Assembly: GCA_009760855.2 (NCBI GenBank)
Contig: WPIO01000012.1
Span: forward strand, 7,809,501 to 7,873,500
Direction: 5' to 3'
Length of the DNA: 64,000 nt
Origin: Cristatella mucedo
Lineage: Eukaryota; Bryozoa; Phylactolaemata; Cristatellidae
Positions 10,642 to 22,959 of the stretch are shown here, in pieces. Position numbers and translations under genes: made by a program. The notes beneath the pieces are model-generated. The model was not told where the DNA came from. It did no database searches and saw only the letters and a program-made list of their open reading frames with translations. Positions within the stretch are counted from its first letter, which is position 1, and each line of letters starts with the position of its first letter.

Positions 10642-11010
10642 CTAGAAAAGCAAAAGATCCAAAAAGAAAGCAGATGCAAGAGAGTGAAGTAAACTGTAAG
10701 TTTGACCGAGGATTTTGGATTCGATTTTATGCTTACCGTGAAGCCATTTAAGCTTCGTCAGAAATGGAATAATGTGGCAGCAAGGAACTCCGGAAGAAGA
10801 CAGACTGGATGAAGCCGTGAGTTTTTCATCCGTAGTAGACGAATTTAGTGCAGGGTGATAGTCCTGAATAGGGGATTTCTGTGATGTCACAAACGAATGA
10901 ACTAGTCGGACTGTTTTACTCTTATCAAAGCAGGCGCTGATTTTGGCCATGTTAGCTTAGCAGAAAGTAGGCCGACTTGACAGCTGAGGACAGAGGCTAT
11001 GTAATGGTAA
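10642..11010 (-). mobile_element. old degenerate LINE fragment (ORF2 C-terminal region)
   Basis: The minus-strand frame reads MAKISACFDKSKTVRLVHSF, then CCHIIPFLTKLKWLHGKHKI. These align with IAKIRACLDKDTTSKLVHAF and SCHITPLLADLHWLPVKQRI of LINE-1. It is far more diverged than the other copies and has lost the 3' tail, so it is an ancient insertion of the same group. Confidence 0.75.
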
Positions 11011-11284
11011 TTTACTTGTAAAATCGCGCAAGGATGTGGAATGACGCAGCGACATATATGCTTGATTAAACCATCTTAAGCGTGAGATCAACGAAATTGT
11101 GAGTGATAATTAGTAAGCCGTAACAACTAGGTTTTTTCTCATGTTTGATAAGCTTAAGTAGTTTAGTAGCCGTTTAATTGTGAATGTTATCAATTCTAAT
11201 TGTACAAGAGGGTGAACTGTAAGTGAGTCGGATTTAAGGCAACGCTTCCGAGGTTTAACAGATAGATAGAGCTGACATCTGCCA

Positions 11285-11455
11285 AGCTGGTTTGGTCTAG
11301 CGGTTAAGGTGCTCGCCCCAACCAAGGTCTGACTGAGGTCGTGGGCTCGAGCCCCGAGGCATATGTGAAGCGCCTGAATAGAGATTAGGTTCTCTTAGGG
11401 TGCTATAGGAATGAATCATATTTATTTATATATTTATCTGCTTATATATAGAAGC
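11285..11455 (+). mobile_element. tRNA-derived SINE with LINE-like 3' tail
   Basis: The head has pol III boxes: A box TGGTCTAGCGG at 11293-11303 and B box GGGCTCGAGCC at 11343-11353. The body ends in GTGAAGCGCCTGAATAGAGA, then TTAGGTTCTCTTAGGGTGCT, closely matching the LINE 3' tail (GTAAAGCGCCTAGAAAGAGA). It closes with a TTTA-type tail. The body and tail argue against a functional tRNA. Confidence 0.85.
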
Positions 11456-13424
11456 TAAGACCGTTTTTAGCGATGGTACCGGTCAAAAGGAAATTCTAAA
11501 AACTGAAAAAAGGCCCAAAACCAAACCATTAAGGTAGCCTATACTTTAAAAAGGGGGTTCCCTGGATGACCGACAGCTTTTAGCATCTTCACTCTGACGT
11601 CTGATACTTATTTTTAGAAACAAATTAGTTTAGCACTGTGCCAATGATTCATATGCGTGTCGAGCGGCTCTCTAGAAGGATCTGGTGGCTAATAGTACCA
11701 AATCCTTAGCAGAGGTCGAGGAGAACAGGCAAAGAGGCAAAATCCTGATTAGGGCATTTCAGAAGGTCATAGTAAACTCCCACCATAGCAGTTCATGGGT
11801 AATGGTTATCTCTGAATTCAGATCTGAACTTGCTAATAAAATTCTCTACTGCAGCATTGTGACCATCACATGATATAGTCCAAAGCAGCCATTGCTCGTC
11901 ATCACATACATTATCCCTATAGGAAATTGGTGTCTACCAAATAATGCAAGACAATTACACACTATTAAGTCTTTCGAAAAAAATATTCCATTTATTTTAT
12001 TTGGGTAATGTTCACTTTTGTTATGAAATAATATTTGCTAATATCTCGAAAAAATGTGCTCTTCATCGCATTGTGAGTCAATAGAAAACCGACTCATACG
12101 AAGCGATACAAGCATGAAATTTCAGGGCTCACAATTTTTGCTTCAGTTCCTACTACTGCTACCCAAACTAAGCAACGTGCAAACGCAGCATGCTGGCTGA
12201 CTCCGTTGTCACCGTTACTAACTTTGCTATGAGGTAGCCAGACCTTGAAGTATTTCAGAGGTATCTTACAACAAGACTTTCTTTGGTTTCGATCGGTGCT
12301 GCTACGAGCTTTGCATTGGTGGGTCAGTTCCGACGAATTAGACAGTTGCGCTGTAATTTTCCATCGCCATGTAAAAATTATCGCTAAATGCAGACGGCAG
12401 GCATCTTGAATGAATTTCGCGAGGTAGCTGCTGGGTTGCGTATGTGCAATCTAGATTGATATCAGTAGATAAAATTTTCTCTAACGACAGCCCTAGTTTA
12501 TAGCACCTCATAGTACCTAATAATTGTTCGATAAGGCGTCTGCACCACCGGGCTCACTACTGTTTCATCTGCTTCGCCTGGAATAAAGCTTTTGTAATGG
12601 CAACAGTGAATCTTTGAAGGATCTGTAATGACCTATTGTATTACCTTGCATAGCATATATTACGAACTAACATCTCAAGAAACACAGCATCGAATTCCAC
12701 AGTAGACATAATTACTCTGGGGTGCCCACAGTAAACTAAAAAAGCATAGGTGACTATTAGGTCGAATGTACATCTACCTTTAAACTTTTATACATGGTAT
12801 GGTATAGTGGTTTCATCTGCTGGATTAGTAGAAATTGTTTGGACTTATAATACTGCTATAATCACCAAAGATGGTAACACAGAGGAGTGGCAAATCTCCC
12901 TTGGGATTTGAATGAAAGTCCTTTGAAGCTTGGTGAAATATATATAACAACGGATTTGTTTTGACTGAAAAGCGATGCTCTATCGCAAGGATAATTTTTT
13001 TCACTTATTCTATTCAGCGATGCCTTTTTAGAATGTAATCACTTAGTCATCAAAAATATTTTATAATCAAGCTGGTGTCAGCCGGTTGCTGCTCGTTCTT
13101 GATCTTAGCCTTAGATTATCATGGTCCCACTAAATGATCCATATATTAAGTTTTAGTAAAGAGAGCCGCTTACTTATTGATCCGCGAAAGTGTGGTGTAC
13201 CTCAGCTAGAGCTAACGAACACATTCAAAAAGAAGCTGGTGAATTAGCTTACATGCAATATTTTTGCCGCTTATCACCAAGGCTGTATTACCGCATTGAC
13301 AGTCTTCTATCACCCTAACCGTAAAGAAATTGTGTATAATAATATTAATAATAATAATGCACTTAAGCTTTAGCTCGGCAGGTCGTAGACTGTGGAACTC
13401 GCTTATCAAATTCTTTCTCAACAA
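11456..13424. other. AT-rich intergenic, no gene
   Basis: Nearly 2 kb with only short frames. No match to LINE, SINE, R1 or SAP30 sequences was seen. AAT runs occur at about 13338-13360. Confidence 0.45.
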
Positions 13425-13675
13425 AAACTACTCTCCTACTGCCGACTATGGCACATCTTTTTCAGCGGTCCTGAGCTGATACTTCTATTCTACTCACTAC
13501 CTCGACTGCTCTCCTGACTCTGCTATGCTTCCCACTTTCTTTTTGTTGCGTGAGACGAAGTCTGTTGGCTACCGAATGCGTACCGAAAGCCGCTTAGGCT
13601 GTGAGTGCGCTATACAAAACTCTCCTGCGTAGCACCCACGTGGTCTTTATGACTTCGTGGAGTTACAGACGGAGA
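13425..13675 (+). repeat. dispersed repeat R1, copy 2
   Basis: Same family as 8850-9105, with the core ACCGAATGCGTACCGAAAGC. It ends GTTACAGACGGAGATACATT and abuts the 3' tail of LINE-3, so that LINE appears to have landed at the end of this R1 copy. Confidence 0.75.
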
Positions 13676-16258
13676 TACATTACATTATTACTTGATAAAG
13701 CGCCCTCAGAAAAATCAATCTCTCTCTAGGCGCTTTACATTTGCTGCAAAGAGAAATGCAATTGAATGGTGAGTAATATCATGCTTGATAAACAAACCAA
13801 ATGAAAAACACGGTTAGGGGTGACATGCACAGGGTCAGCATGCAAATGTGGTTAGTGGCAGCACGCATAGTGTCAGCACGCATAAGCACACGAAGAAAGA
13901 ATCGCAGGAACCCACTAAATGCTGTCCTAAATAGGTGTGTTTTTAAGTTCTTTTTAAATTTGGTCAGGTCAGGGAATGTTCTGACGCAGGTCGGGAGGGA
14001 GTTCCAGGCTTTGAGAGGATACGAACTAAATGCACGGTCTCCAAAGGATTCGAGGTTTGTACGGGGTATTTGTAGACTGTTGGATTCCGAAAAGCGGGTG
14101 GTACGATGCTTGGCCTGATGGGGGAGTATATCGGAGAGATAGGCTGGAGCCAAAGAATGAATTGACCTAAAAGTGAGCGAAAAAACCTTGAAGTCAATCC
14201 GTTGCTTGACTGGTAGCCAGTGCAAGTCGGCGAGAAGTGGTGTAATGTGGCAACTGCGACGCTTACGACAGACAAGCCTAGCTGTGGAGTTTAGCACCAG
14301 CTGCAATCGCCTGATCGCACATGCTGGTAGGCAAGTAAGCAGTGAGTTGCAGAAGTCGAGACGGGATGTCACGAATGCATGGACCAACTTGGACGTGGTA
14401 TCCTTATCTAAACAAGCCGAATTTGACCAATGTTATAAAGCTGAAAATAGGCAGATTTGACTGTGGAGCTGATATGGTCGTCTAACGAGAGGTCGCTTTG
14501 GAATATGACACATAGATTTCGAGCTGATTCAACTGGAAATATGCTGGCAGAGCCAGGTTTGACCGTCAGCCTTTCCAATTTCTGAATCACACCGGGTTTG
14601 CCCATAACTAGTTAGTTAATTTTTATCATCGTTTAGTTTTAGAAAATTTGCTGCCATTCATGTGCGGATGTCATCAATGCATGCAGCAAGTGAGTTGAGA
14701 AAATTGCGGGTGCTCGACGGCTGGGAGGGATCAAAGCAAAGGTACAACTGAGTGTCATCTGCATAGAAGTGAAAGCCTAGATTGTGCTTGGCAATCACAT
14801 CAGCAAGAGGCAGAGTATAAGCCGTGAAAAGAACCGGACCTAGCACGGAGCCCTAAGGCACGCCATATTTCAGAGGTACCTTAGATGATCTTTGTCCATT
14901 CACGTCAATACTCTGGAGTCTCCCACTGAGATAGGACCTGAACCACTGCAGAGCAGTGCCAGTGATGCCCAGGCGAGATGAGAGGCGCTCTAGAAGAACT
15001 ATGTGATCGATGGTATCAAAAGCTGCCGAAAGATCGAGAAAAACAAGCAAAGACACTCTACCCATGTCTGCATTCCTAAGCAGCTCGTTGTATACCCTAA
15101 GTAATGCTGACTCTGTGGAGTAATTAGGTCTAAAGCCAGACTGGAACTTACTAGCAAGGTGTGAGGTCTCGATATATGAGTTCCGCTGGTCTGCTACGAC
15201 CTGTTCCAGTGTCTTTGATAGGAATGGTAGAAGGGGACTGGACGGTAGTTGCTTAAGTTCTCTTGGTTTAGTGTCGCTTTCTTGAGAAGTGACCTGACTA
15301 CAGCTTTTTGAAAGTTGCTGGGACATGACCTGAGGCTAATGACATATGAATAATGTTAGGTTAGTTATGCATGGCAGCAGCAGATCAATGCAACGTTGGA
15401 GCAGGACAGTGGGAATAGGGTCCAGAGGACTTGTTGTCTTCTTTGATTGAGATACGACCTTCAGGACTAGATCACTATTGACCTGCTTAAATGTAGACAT
15501 TGAGGTGCAGCCAGGAATTGGGGAACAGCATTCTGGTAGAGATGTTGTCATCGCAGGGATGGATTCCCTGATCTTGTCTATCTTCTGCACAAAGAATGGA
15601 GAGAAGCGATCGGCTAGATAATCACAAGGATCATTAGGTAAGGAGCTAATCTGGGAGCGGTTGAGGAGATGGTTGATTGTCGACATCAGCGTTTTTGGAT
15701 TGTGCATATGTGATTCAACAATGTTTCTATAGAAGCTAGCATTGGCCTTTGCTAGGATCGATTGGTACGACCTACAGTAGTCTTCATATGCTTGTCAACT
15801 GACAATCAGTCCAGATCTTTTGTATGCTTTTTCAAGCTTTCGCTTAGTATACCTGGCTAGTTTAATGTCTGTGGTAAACCATAGGCCGTCTGTTCGAGGG
15901 TGGGGGGGCGCACAGTGCGCTTTGTACGAGGCGCAAACTCGTCGAGCGTGTCAGTTAGTGTCGTGTTGCAGCTATCTAACAATGATGACAGATCGGACTG
16001 AGGACTGAGCAGCAGAGGTGAAGCAGATATTCTAGCAAGGACAGCATCAATGTCAAGGGTCTTGAAGTTTCGCGATTCACAGGCTATTTTAGAAGAGGAG
16101 GTGGGCACACACTGTAGATTGAATGAGATCTGCATGTGGTCAGATAAGCAGGATTTGGTAATAGTCGGTGATGACAAAGTGCAGTTGTATAATAAAATCT
16201 GGTCGAGTGTGTGACCCTCGATGTGAGTATAGCCATGCACATGAGCCACAAGAGACAA
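13676..16258 (-). mobile_element. CR1/L2-group LINE, 5'-truncated in the endonuclease (LINE-3)
   Basis: Minus strand. The 3' hairpin is at 13685-13740, the ORF2 C-terminal region at 13780-14390, RT at about 14600-15700, and the last third of the endonuclease (with LSDHMQISF) up to 16258, where homology to LINE-1 stops abruptly. FYADDTQLYL of RT block C is intact here. A TAG replaces Gln in block B (GVP-stop-GSVLGPV, about 14850), and frame changes occur near 15330 and 15860. This is a dead copy, but it serves to reconstruct where LINE-1 is broken. Confidence 0.92.
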
Positions 16259-16404
16259 CTAGTATACTGAAGAAACAAATGAGATGTGTCCTTTATCCAC
16301 CTTAATATTGAGATACATTTTTCGGCCTTTCCCTCATAAATATATAGGGACATAAGGGGACGGAATGCAGGAGGGACGAAAAGAGTGACGGATGGAATGA
16401 ATAC

Positions 16405-16575
16405 GCCGAGCAGGAGTGGCTCAGCGGTTAGGAAGTTCGCCTGACCAAGGTCAAGGTGATTGCAGATCAAGACCAAGGTCCTGGGCTCGAGCCCAGGGGC
16501 ATACATGAAGCCCCTGAATAGACATTAGGCTATCTTGGAGCATTATAAAATTAATTAACTAAATAAATATATATG
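16405..16575 (+). mobile_element. tRNA-derived SINE, variant subfamily
   Basis: A box TGGCTCAGCGG and B box GGGCTCGAGCC, with a longer variable region than the 11.3 kb copy. The body GAAGCCCCTGAATAGACATT leads to an AT-rich tail (AAATTAATTAAC). It carries the same LINE-like 3' segment in decayed form. Confidence 0.8.
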
Positions 16576-17489
16576 TATGATGAGGTAAAAACAGAGAGCG
16601 ATACAGCCAAGAAGGCGGGAAATGAGAATGAGAGGAAGGGAAGAATCGAGAAAGGGAGGTTGGAACAGAAAGACCACCAGGTAAAAAGCAACAAAGCAAC
16701 AGAGAGTGGAAAGATAGCGTGGTTAGCGATCAAGATTGTAAAGTAGTGAGATGCTACACGTTAAGTAGTAAGAAAAGAAATGTTGATATAACATTTCACA
16801 ATTATGAGATTTTTTCACTAGTCCCAAGGCTCGGTTATAATAGCATTTATGAAACTTATAACATCTCCGCTTGTATGAATTCGGTTAAATTTAAAGGAGC
16901 TCATAAATTATTGATTCAAAACGCCTTTTAGGAACAAGGGAGTGTGAAGGTTTGTGTGTAAGCCAAACGATGCTACTTTGAGAAATCTTAAAATAACACG
17001 CTCCACAATATCTGATGCAACAAATGCAACGAACAACGGCTGTTCAGTCGATCCGAGTAGCTCCTTGGCAGTTATACAGCGATAGGTGAGGGATCCCCTG
17101 CTCGCAGATCTCTCAGATGACGTCACTGCTGCTGCTGCTAGCGCGGTTTGACGACCAGTGCAGCTCGGCCAAGTATGGTCTCACCAAGCAGCAGCACAGA
17201 TGCCGGTCACGTCTTGGCCGAGTCTGGCGAGTAGCTGACATGCAACGAAAGGATTTCCATCGCTACATGACTTTCCATTGCTTTGAAGGATCTTCATACG
17301 GAATCTAGCGGTAGTTTTTGCTCAACAGAATGCTAGGCAGCAGCAATTTGTGCATAGATTGCGCGTGACTAGGCTCTACAAAACACAAGCAAACCTGTCA
17401 GCACAGATTTTAATGTAGCATAACGGAATGTATTGCCTGCATGTAACTTCGCAAATCCACAAACACTGTGTGGGTGTTGTGCAGCAAAG
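16576..17489. other. no secure gene; open frames at 16908-17308
   Basis: The minus frame 16908-17126 codes 72 aa (contains YRCITAKELLGS and FVAFVASDIVERVILRFL). The plus frame 17117-17308 codes 63 aa. Neither resembles a family I know, and no clear splice pair supports them. The rest is AT-rich. Confidence 0.3.
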
Positions 17490-17640
17490 TTGGTATGTAG
17501 CCCACTCACAGCCTAAGGGGCTTTCGGTATGCATGCCGTAGCCACAATCTCAAGCAACAAAGATAAAGTTGGAAGAATGGAAGAGTCAGGAGAGCAGTTG
17601 AGTTCGTGGATAACATGAAATTAGCAGTTCAGGACGGTTG
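17490..17640 (-). repeat. dispersed repeat R1, partial, copy 3
   Basis: Inverted R1: CCCACTCACAGCCTAAGGGG, then TTTCGGTATGCATGCCGTAG, then AAGATAAAGTTGG. It has lost the CTCCTGCTGCC end and is more diverged than the plus-strand copies. Confidence 0.6.
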
Positions 17641-19408
17641 GAAAGGATGTTCCATAGTCAGCATCAGGAGAATAGTTGTCGTTGCTTATGAATCTTGGAA
17701 GTAAGTTTTATAGTCAAGGAACTGCTGGGCAGCAGTTTCTGTCACCAACTGTCTTGAAGCAGAGGAATGGAACAGCTAATTTACGCCCAATGAGGACCTG
17801 AGTGTAGTTTGGTTCGCCCATCAGAGAGCCAGCCGATGAACACAAGGCACGGAGCAGCAAGACGCACGACTGCCTTCGCCCCCTTCTCACACTCGAGTCT
17901 CCTCGACTCCACTCCGGCTGTCCCTTGGCCGACCCCGATGGTGAATTCACCATCTGTTCACCAGCAGGTTATCGGCCTGTGTCAACGCCTCATTAGAAGC
18001 TGACCACAGCTGTGCACAGGCCCCTCTCAGGGATGCTCCCACCAGCAGTTGAGAAAAGGAGTGATACCAGCCCGCATGCAATCGAACTACACTGAGGGCA
18101 CGAGGAAGCTGACACTGAAGCAGCAGTTAAAATAAGCTTGGAAAAGCCAAGCTGGTGGGCCTTTTTAATCAGAGTAAGAACTTTGCTCTGTATCCTTTGA
18201 TCAATCGTCAGCCATCCTAGCTCTTTTAGCAAAGGAGACAGATATATTAGCAATGTCCTCAAATCATTAGCAAAGCAATGCATGCAGAAAAACCTCAGGT
18301 GTTCAAAAATTTTAATATTTAAGCATGCGTGTGCATGCACACACATGCATGTGCTTAAGAATGCTCAAATCTTTATATATTACCCCACAAAACCACGAGG
18401 AATGCAGGGTGCTAAGACAGAATATTTTCTGCAGCACACTTTAAAATCAAGCACCTTTCGGTGATCAATCGGCAGCCAACAGCCTTAGATTTCACATTAC
18501 TAGCCCAGTACTACATGTAACCTATGAAGGAAACCAGGCCTGTAAAAAGGGTTGATCATCCTTTTATACACGAAACTGCAATAAGGAGACTATGCTGGCC
18601 TTTGGCCATAAACAGAAAGAATCAATTTTAGGCTTCGGTTGACACAAGGAATGCATTAAATCTGAAGCTTACACGGGACAATATTCCAGAGCTGCCCAAT
18701 GGTGCTACAAGCTGGGACTAGAGGAGCTTTGGTAAAGCTCTCAAGAAACTGCTTAAGCATAGCAGCAAAAGTTAGTGCACGTGTGCTTACATGTCACTGT
18801 TGTGTGACTTTGAGTGGAAACATAAATGCAATAAGGTAAATAATCGTCCGAACATGATTCAACATCAGAACCGCCTTTGAAGCTCTAATCAAAATAGGCC
18901 CAGCAGGCTACTCAAGCAGTAACACGTGTGGGACAGGCACGGTCTACCCTTGTAGACACGTTTCTAGGTGGCATATTAAAATGGAAGATTGCAGCTCCAT
19001 AACAAGGCACCAAAATGACTCGCTAAAATATGTGGGCTGCTTCCTGTAATGACACCAAGACACTACGGCAGTGGTGAAATGAAAAAAGTTGATGTTACAG
19101 TTGTCCACTCCGTCTCAGAATAACTCTTGATTTAGTTTTACATTGATGCATTTTGTTTCCAATAACATTATAAAAACCTCACTTTTGGTATTGCAATAAA
19201 TGACGAGCCACTAAAAGCTAGCCGATGTAAAATATCTTACGAAAAAATACCGAAAGAAGCTCTAATGGCCATCTTTGACAACGAATCAGACCAGCAGTAT
19301 GCCGGCATGAATAGCGAAACAAAATGTCAGTACAAGGAAGCTCGACAGGAGTGCCTCACTCAGATTGCTGCCACTACAGCAGACATACAGAATGGCACAG
19401 CCACACAT
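17641..19408. other. intergenic with ancient LINE trace at 18130-18260
   Basis: A minus-strand frame at about 18130-18260 reads LSPLLKELGWLTIDQRIQSK, resembling ITPLLADLHWLPVKQRIDFK of the LINE C-terminal domain. A CA/TG-rich patch (GTGCATGCACACACATGCAT) sits at about 18330. Otherwise there is no supported gene. Confidence 0.45.
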
Positions 19409-19580
19409 GAGAATAATAATGACAATAATAATGATAATAACAATAACACACTTAATAAAGTGCCCTCACAGAACTCAATCTCTTTCTAGGTGCTTTACAT
19501 TTGCTAGAGAAAAGAAATAAGTGAATGGTTAGTATTAGCTTGCTTAATAAAAAACAAGAAGAGCATGGTTAGGGGTGATC
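19409..19580 (-). mobile_element. short 5'-truncated LINE 3' end (LINE-4)
   Basis: An AAT/AAC-type tail at 19409-19447 is followed by AATAAAGTGCCCTCACAGAA, CTAGGTGCTTTACATTTGCT and GCATGGTTAGGGGTGATC. Homology to the LINE 3' UTR stops at about 19580. Confidence 0.8.
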
Positions 19581-19639
19581 TTCCAGCAGTTATCGGTACT
19601 ATCGATCAACAAGTCCTTGTCGAGCGAGTTTTTGGGCCA

Positions 19640-19905
19640 ACTGCATCTTGCAAGCCGGCGCTGAACCCCCATGTTTGCCATACCCCAACGGCAGCCAGCT
19701 GATCGTGAACCCTTTCCATCCATCGAAATTCAGGAGCCTCAGGCGCAGATCAGAATATAGAAAAAATGGATACAATTCACGTGCATAACACTACAAGAGA
19801 GATTAATCTCTATCTAGGTTCTTTACATATGCCACATGCTGGATTCCTCTACCTCGGTCGTCAAAGGCAAGCACATTAACCTCTGAGCCAAACCAGGGTT
19901 GCACA
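19640..19905 (-). mobile_element. minus-strand SINE plus its duplicated flank
   Basis: On the minus strand: A box TGGCTCAGAGG inside GTTTGGCTCAGAGGTTAA, and the body GTAAAGAACCTAGATAGAGA at about 19810. The flanking block 19640-19720 (CATCTTGCAAGCCGGCGCTG; CAGCTGATCGTGA) recurs beside a SINE tail at 24490-24690 and 47700-47890, so SINE and flank were copied together or inserted at one ancestral site. Confidence 0.65.
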
Positions 19906-19959
19906 TAGCTGTACACATATTACACTGGTTACACACAGCAGCTGCCTCAGGGAGTATAA

Positions 19960-20627
19960 AATTAATAATAGTAATAATAAGAACACACTTAATTAAGAGC
20001 CCTCGGAGAACACAATCTCTCTCTGGACTTTTCATTTGTTGCAAAGTAAACACGATCAAATGGTGAGTGGTATAATTCTTGATAAACAACATGAATAATA
20101 TGGTTAGGGGTGACACAGGGTCAGTAAGCAAGTGTGGTTAGTGGCAGCATGCACGTTGTCAGCAAGCAGAAGTAAATGAATGACGTATCAGGGGATCCAC
20201 TAAATGCTGTCCTAAATAGGTGGGTTTTTAATTTATTTTTAAATGTGGTTAAATCGGGATATGTCGTGATGCAAGTCGGGAGGGAGTTCCAAGATTTGGG
20301 AGAATATGAACTAAAGGCACGGTCTGCAGAGGATTTGATATTTGTACGAGGTATAGGTGAATGGTTAGTTACCGAAAAACAGGTGGTACTATGCTTGGCC
20401 TGGTAGGGAGCAGATCTGATAGGTAGGCTAGAGCCAAAGAATGAAGAAATGTAAAAGTGAGGGACAAAATCATGAAGTCAATGCATCACTTGACTGGAAG
20501 CCAATGCAGGTCGGCAAGAAATGGTGTGACGTGGCACGTGCGACACTCACGACAGACAAGTCAAGCTGCAGAGTTTTGCACCAACTGCAAGCATCTGATT
20601 GCACCTGCCGGTAGGCCAGCAAGCAAT
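19960..20627 (-). mobile_element. 5'-truncated LINE 3' end (LINE-5)
   Basis: An AAT-type tail at 19961-19981, then AGCCCTCGGAGAACACAATC, the 3' UTR (GGTTAGGGGTGACACAGGGT), and C-terminal ORF2 sequence up to about 20627 (CAGCAAGCAATAG). More diverged than LINE-1 and frame-broken. Confidence 0.85.
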
Positions 20628-20685
20628 AGTTTATGTGTAAAGCACCTAGATAATGGTTAAGTTCTTTTAGGGTGCTATACAATTT
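20628..20685 (+). mobile_element. orphan retroposon 3' tail, plus strand
   Basis: GTGTAAAGCACCTAGATAAT, then GGTTAAGTTCTTTTAGGGTG and CTATACAATTTA, is the shared LINE/SINE 3' tail in opposite orientation to LINE-5, and it runs straight into the CA repeat. No head is attached. Confidence 0.65.
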
Positions 20686-20871
<186 letters not shown>

Positions 20872-21840
20872 CGATATACAAAGAAGCCTTTTGCGAGGGT
20901 AAATATGGAAACGATGAAAGAACTTCTTAGATGCAGTGGCTTTCCGAAAGAAAGCGATTCAGCAGCAGCACTTCAGCACGGCACTGAAGGAGTTGTGCCT
21001 GACTGAATATTTCGGTACTGCCAAGTGGGTCTACGGCCAGTCTAACGTGGCTATGCTTGACGTGCTGGGCGACGACAGATTCGGGAATACCGTCCTGGCT
21101 ATGTCGATGCTGCTGTTCCATTTACTGACAGGACTGTGCCATTAACTTCTCCAAACCGGTCTAGCAATTAAAGAGTGCATATCTCACTTTCTTCATCTGC
21201 CGCTTATATGCTGTCTGCAATTGATTGCCCACTTTGGATGTTAGCATCGTTGCTCAAGCAACTGGCCATGCGCCAAGCATTTGCTGCATGGGATGCTTGC
21301 TCGGCATCATAACTGACAGCCTAGGCCTTGGTCTCTCGTGGAGTTGCCGACCGAGCACTAACGAGAGCTCAAGCTCTGGCCTCGACTCAAGTCTGCTTGC
21401 CCTCGATCTTGGGCGTGCAATCACAGGACCTCAGGGTATTACTTGTGAGAAGAACAGTTTTTACTTGTGAGAGCATATTAATTGTGAGAAGAACAGTTGG
21501 AAATGATGCTGCAGACGATTACATGTAGGCAAACGCCTCCAAGGCAGTTGCTAGTGAGGAGCTTCTTCAGGTTGTGATAGTTAGACATGATGCACTATAA
21601 ACACTATGATATAGGGTAGAGGATAAGACGGCTAACGATATACAGAAAATGAAACCATTTCTTAGTCACCTGTTAGTGGAAGCAAGTGTCACAACCTTTC
21701 ACTACTCTACCGTGATGGTTCGCCGGCTTCCTGCGCGTGTCATAACGTGGGTTGACAGTAGCTCCTACAACAGGCTGCAATTGCTGGCAGTTCGTGATCG
21801 GTCGACACTTGCAGAGTCCAACCTCTCATACTGCCACCAG
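20872..21840. other. no secure gene; 69-codon plus frame at 20936-21145
   Basis: The plus frame 20936-21145 (contains ALKELCLTEYFGTAKWVYG and a hydrophobic end AMSMLLFHLLTGLCH) has coding-like character. Its composition is also open on minus, and no family is recognised. The rest holds only short frames. Confidence 0.3.
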
Positions 21841-22262
21841 CTCTTTTCCTTTCTTTTTCTTTATTTCTCTTTCTTTATCTCTTTTTCTCTCTCTATCTTT
21901 CTCTCTCTCTCTTAAAGTCTGTCTTAGTCTCTCTATCTCTGTCTCACTGTCTCTCTTAATCATTCTCCATCTCCATTTCTTTTCTCTGTCTCTCTCTTTT
22001 CAATGTCGTTCTGTCTCTTTCCGTCTTTTTCTCAGTCTCTCGTTTTCTCAGTCTCCCTCTCTTCATCTTTCTCTATGTCTCTCTGCCTCTCCATTTCTCT
22101 CTCTTTCTTGTTCCATTTCTGCATCTCTCTCTCTCTCTCGCACTCTCTCTATCTCCCTCCCTCCCCTCTATCTCACTCTCTTTCTCACTCTTTCTCTCTC
22201 TCTCTCTTTCAATCACTCAGTATATCTCACAGTCCCTCTTTTTCTCTCTCTCTTCCCTCTAG
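21841..22262. repeat. pyrimidine-rich CT low-complexity tract
   Basis: About 420 nt of imperfect TCTC/TTTCTC on the plus strand, giving Ser/Leu/Phe-rich pseudo-frames. It ends 80 nt before the left border of duplicated block B. Shorter CT tracts occur inside both blocks at 24730-24790, 26940-27040, 47940-48005 and 50150-50245. Confidence 0.9.
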
Positions 22263-22548
22263 ATAGTTTAGTGCACCTTTACAGGGGTAGTGGTGGTGGT
22301 TGTGTTTTTAGTAAGCGCCTGAGTGGCAGGCAGTCTGGCCTCCAATGCTCGCTCAGGGCCTGTCACCACGCAATGACAGGTGTCGGCTGGCTAACTGTTG
22401 TTGTAGGACTGGACTGCCAGAAAACGTTGATCCTATTTCTACCTCTCCGGCGACAGCATCTCTGTGCAATGATAAGCAAAAAAGTGAGCCGATTCTTCTT
22501 CCGGTTCAGAGCCTCGCCCGAGTGCTCAACCTTGGCACTCGGTTAGGG

Positions 22549-22959
22549 TGACATGTGCATTAACGCAGTTAGGAGTGGCAAGCACAGGGTCAGCATGTAA
22601 GTATAGTTGGTGGCAGCTTGCTTAGTCTCAAGGGGATTTGAGGTTCGTGCGAGGTAAAGGTAAACAATTAGATTCCAAAAACTTAGTGGTACGATGCTTA
22701 GTTGGGATGGGGAATAGATCTGATGGATAGGCTGGAGCCAAATAATGAAGGGACCCAAAAGTGAGTGACGAAACATGGAAGTCGATTCGCTGCTTGATAG
22801 GAAGCCAGTACAGGTCGGCGAAAAGTGTTGAGATGTTGTAACTGTGAAGCTCACGGCTGACAAGCCTAGCTGCAGAGTGTTGCACCAGCTGTGAGCACAA
22901 GATTGCACAGGCCTCTAGACCAGCAAGCAGTGAGTTACAGAAGTCGAAATGGGACGTGA
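22549..22959 (-). mobile_element. LINE 3' fragment at left end of block B (LINE-6)
   Basis: Minus-strand ORF2 C-terminal domain and part of the 3' UTR, without the terminal hairpin. Frame-broken. Positions 22549-22772 have a counterpart at 42895-43122 in block C; the rest is present only here. Confidence 0.8.

Noticed and set aside
11285-11370. tRNA gene
   Set aside because: A and B boxes are present, but the arms do not pair well, and the same head recurs attached to the SINE body and LINE-like tail.
21752-22546. 264-codon Ser/Leu/Phe-rich plus frame
   Set aside because: It comes from the CT-rich tract; composition explains the lack of stops, and the frame runs on into duplicated repeat sequence.
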